Below are positions 17,612 through 23,986 of a stretch of DNA of 23,986 bases, piece by piece. Position numbers and translations under genes: made by a program. Under the pieces are notes generated by a model. The model was given only the letters and a program-made list of their open reading frames with translations. It was not told where the DNA came from and searched no databases. Each line of letters starts with the position of its first letter. The first letter of the stretch is position 1. The stretch is from an uncultured Flavobacteriaceae bacterium (GTDB lineage Bacteria; Bacteroidota; Bacteroidia; Flavobacteriales; Flavobacteriaceae): positions 1-23,986 of the forward strand of contig CAJWNW010000013.1 of the NCBI GenBank assembly GCA_913044085.1, in the 5' to 3' direction.

Positions 17612-18253
17612 ATGCACCCACATCTGTTCATTATTATCATTGCCAATATTTTAATTTCTATGCGGGGGATTAAGGACGCTGCTTTTTTTGACCGTTATAA
17701 ATTTAACATAAAAGCCCTTCAAAACAGAGATTTCAAACGTGCTCTAAGCTCTGGATTTCTTCATGTCGACCTTCAGCACCTTCTTTTCAATATGTTCACG
17801 CTCTTTTTTTTTGCAGATATTGTTATTTATGAATTGGGAGTTGTAAGTTTCTATTTTGTGTATTTAACCTCCCTCATTGCAGGTAATTTACTGTCTTTTT
17901 ACTTTCATCAAAGGGAACCCTATTATACAGCGGTTGGGGCTAGTGGTGCAGTGACTGGCATTGTGTATGCGTCTATTTTGCTTAATCCTGGTATGAAAAT
18001 GTTTATTTATTTTATTCCCATTCCGATTCCATCCTATATCATTGGAGTTGGCTATTTGTTATTCTCTATTTATGGAATGAAAACAAAATTGGGTAATATC
18101 GGCCATGACGCACATTTTGGAGGAGCTGTCGGCGGTTATATCATCACCTTAATTTTAGCACCTTGGATCTTGGAATTCCATATGTGGATGGTGCTGCTTT
18201 TGGCAGCGCCCATTTTCTTATTAATATTTTTAAAGTGGAATGGTAAATTTTAA
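17612..18253 (+). CDS. Rhomboid family intramembrane serine protease
   Basis: 213-residue polytopic membrane protease that cleaves transmembrane segments of substrate proteins. About six hydrophobic segments are visible, at roughly 5-18, 55-75, 78-97, 107-125, 130-155 and 170-207. The catalytic dyad is present: Ser111 in GASGAVTG (109-116) and His168 in GHDAHFGGAVGG (164-175). The HLLFNM block (56-61), with His56 and Asn60 for the oxyanion hole, is also intact, so the enzyme should be active. This is the compact form without the cytoplasmic N-terminal domain of E. coli GlpG. The last 4 nt overlap the end of the convergent TlpA-like gene. Substrate unknown. Confidence 0.93.
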   Translation: MHPHLFIIIIANILISMRGIKDAAFFDRYKFNIKALQNRDFKRALSSGFLHVDLQHLLFNMFTLFFFADIVIYELGVVSFYFVYLTSLIAGNLLSFYFHQREPYYTAVGASGAVTGIVYASILLNPGMKMFIYFIPIPIPSYIIGVGYLLFSIYGMKTKLGNIGHDAHFGGAVGGYIITLILAPWILEFHMWMVLLLAAPIFLLIFLKWNGKF

Positions 18254-19395
18254 TTCTCTAAAAGTTCGGCAATTTTAGTTTCCAATACAGCGCCTCGAAG
18301 TTTGGTTGCTAAAACTATGCCTTCCTCATCAAGAATAAAAGTCGCTGGAATTGAAGAGACATTGTAAAGCTTAGCCAATGGATCTTGCCAGAATTTTAAA
18401 TTGGACACATTATACCAATTAAGCTGATCTTTTTCAATCGCTTCAACCCATCGTTGCTTCTGGTTGTTTCGATCTAAAGATACACTGATAATCTCTAAAC
18501 CCTTAGAGTGGTATTGGTCGTAAATTTTGACAAAGTTTGGATTTTCAATGCGGCATGGACGACACCAAGAGGCCCAAAAATCGAGGATGGTCACTTTACC
18601 AAGTATTTTGCTAAGCGTAATCATTTCACCTTCTGGGTTGGGTGCTGTAAAATCTGGCGCTTTAACCCCAACTTTGACCTCAAAAGTATTTAGTTCGGTA
18701 TTGATTTTAGCAGTGATTTTTTGCGCAATTATAGTATTCGTTGACTTATTTAACAATGCCTGAGGCATCAGCTCAAATACCTCTAAAGCTATTTTTGCAT
18801 CAAAGCCTTTCTGTCCAGTAATACCATCCAATAACATCAATGAAAAATCAGAATCTGGATTTTGTTTTAAAAAATTGAGTCCAAAATTTTTTAATTCTAA
18901 TCTTAAATCTGTGTTGCGTTCCTGAATTTCCCTAACGTCATCGGTATTGCCTTGAGCAAGTATATACGCTTGGCGTAAACTATTTACTTTTTCAACCAAG
19001 GCTTGATACCCATTCTTATAGCTATTAAAAATGGTATTGTTATTTCCACCACGAACCTCTGATTTATAGATGCTGTCTTTGTAAATAGTGACTTCAATTC
19101 GTTCCGGCTCAAGCACCAGTGCCGTTTGCCCTACAATCCCATCAATGGTTAAAATACGCATTTCAGCCCCTTTAATATTGCCTTTGAATTCAAAGGCTTC
19201 ATTGGCAACTATGGCTGTATCAGTAGTGCTTCCTTTCTGGCCATTTTCACTGGTTTTCAAATAAACGCGCATCCCATTAAAAACGCCTTTAGCTTCACCG
19301 CTAATGATAAATTCGTTTTCAGAAGCTTTGTTGGATTCACATGCTAAAAAAAGATACAATACACCCGCAGTAAAAAAAAGAGAAGATTTGAACAT
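18250..19395 (-). CDS. TlpA-like thioredoxin-fold lipoprotein with DUF4369 N-terminal domain
   Basis: 381-residue periplasmic disulfide or thiol oxidoreductase of the AhpC/TSA-TlpA type. Residues 1-19 are a lipoprotein signal with lipidated Cys19 (YLFLAC). Residues about 26-120 form the beta-rich DUF4369 domain common in Bacteroidota. About 125-235 is a helical connector. The thioredoxin fold runs from about 242: APDFTAPNPEG (247-257), ILDFWASWCRPC with redox Cys278 and Cys281, and the cis-proline block SIPATFILDEEG (348-359). Such proteins may reduce cytochrome c maturation or outer-membrane client proteins, but the client is unknown here. It is divergent from mnmE across 83 nt. I saw no TAnnTTTG box facing this gene. 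Confidence 0.92.
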   Translation of the reverse strand: MFKSSLFFTAGVLYLFLACESNKASENEFIISGEAKGVFNGMRVYLKTSENGQKGSTTDTAIVANEAFEFKGNIKGAEMRILTIDGIVGQTALVLEPERIEVTIYKDSIYKSEVRGGNNNTIFNSYKNGYQALVEKVNSLRQAYILAQGNTDDVREIQERNTDLRLELKNFGLNFLKQNPDSDFSLMLLDGITGQKGFDAKIALEVFELMPQALLNKSTNTIIAQKITAKINTELNTFEVKVGVKAPDFTAPNPEGEMITLSKILGKVTILDFWASWCRPCRIENPNFVKIYDQYHSKGLEIISVSLDRNNQKQRWVEAIEKDQLNWYNVSNLKFWQDPLAKLYNVSSIPATFILDEEGIVLATKLRGAVLETKIAELLEN

Positions 19396-19456
19396 GGATT
19401 AATTTTTTGTAAAAATAAATAAAATTTGACAATCTTATGGTTTGAGAGAATATTAA

Positions 19457-19464
19457 TACTTTTG
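19457..19464 (+). promoter_or_regulatory. -7 box upstream of mnmE
   Basis: TACTTTTG fits TAnnTTTG exactly and is followed by an A-rich leader, with the ATG 14 nt after the box. The nearest TTTG elements upstream lie 12 and 28 nt away, outside the usual 17-23 nt spacing, so the -33 part is unsupported. Confidence 0.5.
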
Positions 19465-19478
19465 TAAAAAAATAATAT

Positions 19479-20867
19479 ATGCAGCATCAAGATACCATCA
19501 TTGCTTTGGCCACACCATCGGGTGCTGGCGCCATTGCAGTTATCAGGGTGTCTGGGCCTAAGTCCATAGGGATTTCAGAAGACTTGTTCAAATCTATTCA
19601 TAATAAAAAACTAACTGCGCAGCCCACACACAGCATTCATTTAGGACATATTGTTGATGGTAGCAGGGTTCTAGACGAAGTCTTAATCAGTTTGTTTAGA
19701 AACCCACAATCCTACACTGGAGAAGATGTAGTTGAAATATCTTGCCATGGTAGCCATTATATTCAAAACGAAATTTTGCAATTGTTCATTCGAAAGGGAT
19801 GCCGCGCTGCGAACCCTGGAGAGTTTACTTTGCGGGCTTTTTTACAAGGAAAAATGGATTTAAGCCAAGCGGAAGCCGTGGCCGATCTCATTGCCAGTGA
19901 CAGCGCTGCGGCCCATCAAATTGCCTTGCAGCAAATGCGTGGTGGTTTTAGTTCTGAAATTAAAGCTTTACGAGCCGAACTGCTCAATTTTGCATCACTT
20001 ATTGAATTAGAATTGGATTTCTCTCAAGAAGATGTGGCCTTTGCAGACCGCCAGCAATTTGAAGCGCTTTTGAAGCGCATTACGGATGTCCTGAAATACC
20101 TTATAGATTCTTTTTCAACGGGGAATGTCATAAAAAATGGGGTGCCAATATCCATTGTTGGGGCACCCAACGTTGGAAAATCTACACTTTTAAATGCCCT
20201 ATTAAATGAAGACAAGGCTATTGTAAGTAATGTTGCAGGCACTACCAGAGATGCTATTGAGGACGAATTGATTATTGAAGGGGTTAAATTCCGCTTTATT
20301 GATACAGCAGGTATCCGCCAAACGGATGATACAGTTGAATCTATTGGTATTGAAAAAACTTTTGAGAAAATGGCCCAATCTCAAGTTATTTTACAATTAT
20401 TAGATGCTTCCAGAATCTCAATAGCAAATAGCGCCGAGCTTTTAAATATTGTGCAAGTGACCAAAGACAAGTACCCAGATACCGAATTTTTGTTGGTTTT
20501 AAATAAAATGGATTTAACCAATGTGAATGAGTTAACAGCATTATTTTCAAATCATCAGCCTATAGCACTTAGTGCCAAAACAGGGGCAGGCATAGAGATA
20601 CTCAAATCCAAGCTTTTAAGTTTAGTCCAAACTGGAAAACTGCACAATAACGATACTATCATTACAAATTCCCGTCATTTCGACGCTTTGGGCGAAGCTT
20701 TAAAAGGTATTAAAAACATCCAAGCCGGACTAGATTCTGGCCTTTCAGGTGATCTTATGTCTATTGATATACGTGAGGCTTTACATCATTTTGGCCGCAT
20801 TACAGGAGAAATTTCTACAGACGATTTACTTGGCAATATTTTTGCCAATTTTTGCATCGGCAAGTAA
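19479..20867 (+). CDS. mnmE: tRNA uridine-5-carboxymethylaminomethyl(34) synthesis GTPase MnmE
   Basis: MnmE (TrmE) works with MnmG to build cmnm5U at the wobble position of several tRNAs, using GTP hydrolysis and a methylene-folate donor. 462 residues, standard length. The N-terminal folate-binding domain has DTIIALATPSGAGAIAVIRVSG (5-26) and GEFTLRAF (114-121). The inserted GTPase domain has GAPNVGKST (228-236), GTTRD (254-258), DTAG (275-278) and NKMD (342-345). The C-terminus is the conserved FCIGK, whose Cys459 is the family cysteine. The gene has a -7 box close upstream. Its 3' end contains a 7-bp inverted repeat followed by five T residues. Confidence 0.97.
   Translation: MQHQDTIIALATPSGAGAIAVIRVSGPKSIGISEDLFKSIHNKKLTAQPTHSIHLGHIVDGSRVLDEVLISLFRNPQSYTGEDVVEISCHGSHYIQNEILQLFIRKGCRAANPGEFTLRAFLQGKMDLSQAEAVADLIASDSAAAHQIALQQMRGGFSSEIKALRAELLNFASLIELELDFSQEDVAFADRQQFEALLKRITDVLKYLIDSFSTGNVIKNGVPISIVGAPNVGKSTLLNALLNEDKAIVSNVAGTTRDAIEDELIIEGVKFRFIDTAGIRQTDDTVESIGIEKTFEKMAQSQVILQLLDASRISIANSAELLNIVQVTKDKYPDTEFLLVLNKMDLTNVNELTALFSNHQPIALSAKTGAGIEILKSKLLSLVQTGKLHNNDTIITNSRHFDALGEALKGIKNIQAGLDSGLSGDLMSIDIREALHHFGRITGEISTDDLLGNIFANFCIGK
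20830..20853 (+). terminator. Terminator-like hairpin inside the 3' end of mnmE
   Basis: TTGGCAA (20830-20836), a 5-nt loop and TTGCCAA (20842-20848) form a perfect 7-bp stem followed by TTTTT (20849-20853). The form is that of a weak intrinsic terminator, but it lies inside the coding sequence for the conserved LGNIFANF, so the protein may dictate much of it. Confidence 0.3.
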
Positions 20868-20919
20868 ATACCTCTGTAGTTTAAGATGGATATTAAAAAT
20901 AATAAATAAAAGAACGTAA

Positions 20920-22005
20920 ATGTATTATCATAAAAATATACTTCAAAGAAATTTTATTTTCATTTCTATAATTTTAATATCTATTTGTAGCTGTAAAAAT
21001 AAAAAAAATGAAGCTACTAACTTCAAAGAATTATCAGCACTAAAAACACCTAAAGATATGGTTTGGATTCCTGGCGGCATTTTTGAAATGGGAGCTTCCG
21101 ACCGCGATCGAATGGCACTACCCCACGAGAAGCCCAAACACACTGTAAAGGTTAATGGCTTTTATATGGACGAGACTGAAGTAACCAATGCACAATTTTC
21201 TAAGTTTATTGAAGCAACAAATTATATAACCACTGCAGAGCGACCAGTTGATTGGGAATTAATCAAACAACAATTACCACCCGGGACAGCAAAACCCAAT
21301 GACTCACTTTTATTACCAGGCTCCCTTTTGTTTAAAAAAACAAAAGCATCCGTTCCTAATCTTTATGACTTTTCGCAATGGTGGCGTTGGACTATTGGGG
21401 CCAATTGGAAAGAACCAGAAGGGAAGGGGAGCAATATAAACGGAAAAGGCAATCACCCTGTTGTTCATGTTTCCTATGAAGACGCTATGGCTTATTGTAA
21501 TTGGGCTGATAGGCGATTACCCACTGAAGCAGAGTGGGAGTTTGCGGCTCGTGGTGGTAAGCGAGATAAGATTTATTTTTGGGGCGACTTAACGGACAAA
21601 TTATCATCCTATGTTAACAGCTGGGAAGGGGAGTTCCCTGTGGATAACACTCAAGCCGACGGCTTTGAAAAAAGTGCACCAATCAAAACATATCCTCCCA
21701 ATGACTATGGGCTTTATGAAATTTCTGGCAACGTATGGGAATGGACAAGCGATTGGTATAATGTAAATTATTACAATGATTGTTTAACAAATGGGGTGAT
21801 TGATAACCCAAAAGGCTCAACAATGGCCTTTAATCCCAATAATCCGTATATAGATGAGCGTGTAATTAGAGGCGGCTCTTTTTTATGTAATGCCTCCTAT
21901 TGTGCCAGTTATAGAGTATCTTCTAGAATGGCCACTGATCCAAATACTTCATTAGAACATTTGGGTTTTAGAACTGTGATGGACTTAAAAAAGAAAAAGT
22001 TATAA
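20920..22005 (+). CDS. Lipoprotein formylglycine-generating enzyme (SUMF1/FGE family)
   Basis: Oxidises the active-site Cys (or Ser) of sulfatases to formylglycine. 361 residues. The signal segment NFIFISIILISICSC (11-25) gives a lipoprotein with Cys25. The FGE-sulfatase domain runs from about 46 to 353: WIPGGIFEMGA, the W-rich ANWKEPEGKG (161-170), HPVVHVSYEDAMAYCNWA (179-196), RLPTEAEWEFAARGG (199-213), GNVWEWTSDWY (270-280) and the terminal LGFRTVMD. The catalytic pair is intact: RGGSFLCNASYC places Cys323 and Cys328 where human SUMF1 has Cys336 and Cys341. This separates it from the cysteine-free SUMF1-like gliding lipoproteins GldJ/GldK. The export signal implies action on exported sulfatases in the periplasm. 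It starts 52 nt after mnmE and precedes a PNGase F homologue. No sulfatase is in the window. Confidence 0.9.
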   Translation: MYYHKNILQRNFIFISIILISICSCKNKKNEATNFKELSALKTPKDMVWIPGGIFEMGASDRDRMALPHEKPKHTVKVNGFYMDETEVTNAQFSKFIEATNYITTAERPVDWELIKQQLPPGTAKPNDSLLLPGSLLFKKTKASVPNLYDFSQWWRWTIGANWKEPEGKGSNINGKGNHPVVHVSYEDAMAYCNWADRRLPTEAEWEFAARGGKRDKIYFWGDLTDKLSSYVNSWEGEFPVDNTQADGFEKSAPIKTYPPNDYGLYEISGNVWEWTSDWYNVNYYNDCLTNGVIDNPKGSTMAFNPNNPYIDERVIRGGSFLCNASYCASYRVSSRMATDPNTSLEHLGFRTVMDLKKKKL

Positions 22006-22056
22006 ATTTATTAAATAACTTCAATAAAATTCCAACTCAAAAAAGTTTGGGTTACT

Positions 22057-22098
22057 GAAAATTGACTTGAACAATCAAGATTGATAAATCAAATTTTC
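22057..22098 (+). repeat. Nested inverted repeat before the PNGase gene
   Basis: GAAAATT (22057-22063) pairs perfectly with AATTTTC (22092-22098), extended by GA/TC across a one-base bulge. Inside it CTTGA-ACAA-TCAAG (22066-22079) is a perfect 5-bp hairpin, and ATCAA-GA-TTGAT overlaps that as an alternative. It lies 27 nt before the ATG in the 120-nt gap. It could act as an operator, a leader structure or a weak terminator for the upstream gene; AT-rich chance is also possible. Confidence 0.35.
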
Positions 22099-22125
22099 TT
22101 AACTTGTGAGTATAAAATTAAGTAA

Positions 22126-23986
22126 ATGAAAAAATTAATCTTACTCTCGTCTTTATTAATCTTCACTTGTTCAAGTGATAGTGAGGGAAATCCCTGTAAC
22201 TACGAGCCTACTTTATCTACTGAAGCTGTTACGGATATTACTGAAACCTCTGCTACTTTAAATGGTATAATAACTGTCGTATCAGATAACTGTAATGTGC
22301 CTAGTAATACTGAACAAGGGTTTGTTTATTCTACAGATATACAACCTACCTTAGAAGATATTCAAGTTAATGTAAACGGTGATAATATATCTACAACCAT
22401 AGAGGATTTAACACCAAATACTACATATTACGTAAGGTCTTTCTTGACTAATAATTTAGGAGATTTTTATGGGAATGAAATGGAGTTTACTACTAATGAA
22501 ATAGCAGCTGGATTGAGTGTGAGTACTCAAAGTTTATCGTTTGGAGAGGTGACAGAGACAAATCACTCTGATTCGCAAGTTATTGTTATCTCTGTAACAA
22601 ATCTAACTGAAAATATTGTCTTTTCAACTACAACTAATTTTGAGGTTTCTCTAGATGACACTTCATTCTCATCAGAACTATCTGCTTCTGCCGCAGAATC
22701 TGTAGAAGTTTTTATAAGATTTTCGCCTGAATCTGGCTCTATTGGCGAACAGTCAGGCACACTTAGTATTGGAAGCCTTGAAGTGGAAAATCTATCTGTC
22801 TCTTTGAATGGTATTGGATTGAGCGCTATTCCTGAAATTATTTCTAATAGAAGTAATTTAGTTTTTTCAGGTGAAACACAAATCTTTACAAATTCTTATT
22901 CAATTGGAATCATAGTATCCGGTCAATTTTTAACAGCGCCAATTGATTTAAGTGTAAGTGGCCCTTTTGAAATCTCTAATGACGATATTTTATTTACAAG
23001 CGGTATTCAAATTCCCTCAGAAAATGCAAACAGTGAGAATACGGTTTATGTACAATTTTCACCTACAGAAGTGGGAAGTTTTTCAGGAACTATAACTTTG
23101 CAGAGTACCTCTGCACCAGATGTCATAATTTCCCTATCCGGAATAGCCAGCCCTACTGTACATAATTACATTACTTTCCAAGACCAGCCTTTAGGCTTTG
23201 GTGGTGGGTTTAACCAATCAAACAGTCAAGTGTTTAATTTACACCAAGATATTAGCAATGTATCTCAAATTAAAATGTTTCTACAAATTGATTGTCCTTC
23301 AACAGGTTGTGATGATTGGGATCGATTTGCTAATATTAAGGTAAAAGATGACGCCACAGGCAATTGGTTTGAAATAGGACGTTACATAACGCCATATTGG
23401 GTTGGTACACAATTGTTAAATCGTGGTTTAGAGTTTGATGTTACGGATTTCAAATCTTTGCTTAGCGGTCCAACAGAACTGCGTATTTACATAGAAAACT
23501 GGACTGCTAAAGCTGATTTAATTACACTTGAATTTGATTATGTTGAAGGTATCCCAGACTATCCATATTACGCAGTTTCAGAAGTGTTAGGATTTCATGC
23601 CAATTCCATTGACGGGGTTCCCTATGGTGTTAGTCATAGTCTTGATTTGGATAAAATTATTCAAATTCCTAACAATGCTGAAAGTACACATTTAAGAACC
23701 CTTATTTCCGGATGGGGTCATGCCACGCCAACAGATGCTAATGGTAGACCTTGTGCCGAATGGTGTTATAGAACACATGATGTGAAAATCAATGGAGTTA
23801 ACACATTTCAACATTATATGGGTCCTATTGGCTGTGATACAAACCCTATTTATAATCAATCTCCTGGAAATTGGATGCCAGATCGTGCAGGTTGGTGCCC
23901 TGGAATGGCAGTTCCAGTACGTTCTAATGATTTAGGTAATAGCTTTAACGGTACAAGTTTCACATTTGAGTATGACTTTGAAGACT
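22126..23986 (+). CDS. Multidomain lipoprotein peptide-N-glycosidase F homologue (3' end beyond window)
   Basis: Amidase that cuts the bond between Asn and the innermost GlcNAc, releasing whole N-glycans. 620 codons are present and the gene runs off the right edge. Residues 1-15 are a lipoprotein signal (LIFTC, Cys15) followed by SSDSEG, an acidic patch like a surface-export signal. Residues about 25-124 are an Fn3-like module (PNTTYYVRSFLTNN). About 127-232 and 235-341 are two ASH/choice-of-anchor-D-like modules, ending VSLNGIG and ISLSGIA. From about 343 the sequence follows Elizabethkingia PNGase F with a constant offset of 339: Asp399, Glu457 and Glu545 match catalytic Asp60, Glu118 and Glu206. 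Cys390/395, 543/547 and 570/591 match its three disulfides. Trp459, Trp546, Trp590, Arg400 and Arg587 match substrate-site residues. About 35 residues of the catalytic part should remain outside. The ATG at 22126 is the only start that gives a signal peptide. Confidence 0.93.
   Translation, partial: MKKLILLSSLLIFTCSSDSEGNPCNYEPTLSTEAVTDITETSATLNGIITVVSDNCNVPSNTEQGFVYSTDIQPTLEDIQVNVNGDNISTTIEDLTPNTTYYVRSFLTNNLGDFYGNEMEFTTNEIAAGLSVSTQSLSFGEVTETNHSDSQVIVISVTNLTENIVFSTTTNFEVSLDDTSFSSELSASAAESVEVFIRFSPESGSIGEQSGTLSIGSLEVENLSVSLNGIGLSAIPEIISNRSNLVFSGETQIFTNSYSIGIIVSGQFLTAPIDLSVSGPFEISNDDILFTSGIQIPSENANSENTVYVQFSPTEVGSFSGTITLQSTSAPDVIISLSGIASPTVHNYITFQDQPLGFGGGFNQSNSQVFNLHQDISNVSQIKMFLQIDCPSTGCDDWDRFANIKVKDDATGNWFEIGRYITPYWVGTQLLNRGLEFDVTDFKSLLSGPTELRIYIENWTAKADLITLEFDYVEGIPDYPYYAVSEVLGFHANSIDGVPYGVSHSLDLDKIIQIPNNAESTHLRTLISGWGHATPTDANGRPCAEWCYRTHDVKINGVNTFQHYMGPIGCDTNPIYNQSPGNWMPDRAGWCPGMAVPVRSNDLGNSFNGTSFTFEYDFED

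Noticed and set aside
18250..19395. Peroxiredoxin function for the TlpA-like protein
   Set aside because: The active site is a WCRPC redox pair typical of thioredoxin-like reductants, not the single peroxidatic PxxxTxxC of peroxiredoxins.
20920..22005. GldJ or GldK gliding-motility lipoprotein
   Set aside because: These share the SUMF1 fold but are longer and lack the catalytic cysteine pair that is present here. No gld genes adjoin it.
1..23986. CRISPR arrays, tRNA or rRNA genes, transposases, integrases or phage genes
   Set aside because: No repeat-spacer pattern, cloverleaf, inverted terminal repeats with a transposase, or phage-like protein was recognised on either strand.

Overview
The window looks like a chromosomal segment of a flavobacterium (phylum Bacteroidota). 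The DNA is AT-rich and shows no clear Shine-Dalgarno sites. Several starts are preceded by the Bacteroidota promoter box TAnnTTTG. Family traits fit as well: a fused alpha/beta 2-oxoacid dehydrogenase E1, a DUF4369/TlpA lipoprotein, lipoproteins of the 'CSSDSE' type and an archaeal-like GlmM. No rRNA, tRNA, CRISPR array, insertion sequence or phage gene was seen. The window cuts a gene at each end.

Layout. Positions 1-11785 are all on the minus strand. In transcription order they hold a PcrA/UvrD helicase, a YciO-type Sua5/YrdC protein, uvrA, a LOG-family Rossmann protein, a large outer-membrane protein with a catalytically degenerate M1-peptidase-like domain, and, behind its own good promoter match, the E1 dehydrogenase that runs off the left edge. 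Spacings of 1, 4, 18 and about 41 nt suggest one operon from pcrA down to the outer-membrane protein. A 224-nt divergent region (11786-12009) separates this block from a plus-strand pair, a small membrane-anchored DUF protein and recG. UvrA, PcrA/UvrD and RecG therefore form a DNA repair and recombination neighbourhood.

Positions 14631-20867 hold tightly packed housekeeping genes on alternating strands: AcpH-like phosphodiesterase (-), glmM (+), an LpxL-type lipid A acyltransferase (-), a rhomboid protease (+), a TlpA-like thioredoxin lipoprotein (-) and mnmE (+). Convergent neighbours overlap or nearly touch.

From 20920 to the right edge the content becomes accessory. First comes a lipoprotein formylglycine-generating enzyme with both catalytic cysteines. 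After it comes a long, edge-truncated gene for a peptide-N-glycosidase F (PNGase F) homologue. Its glycosidase part aligns without gaps to Elizabethkingia PNGase F as I recall it, with the catalytic Asp and both Glu present. In front of it lie a lipoprotein signal and three predicted beta-sandwich modules (one Fn3-like, two ASH/choice-of-anchor-D-like). I read the pair as the start of a locus for removing N-glycans and activating exported sulfatases, possibly on sulfated glycoproteins. That reading is inference, because no sulfatase lies inside the window. This right end is the most novel part. The degenerate M1-barrel fusion, with a signal peptide that seems to begin at an ATA codon, comes second.
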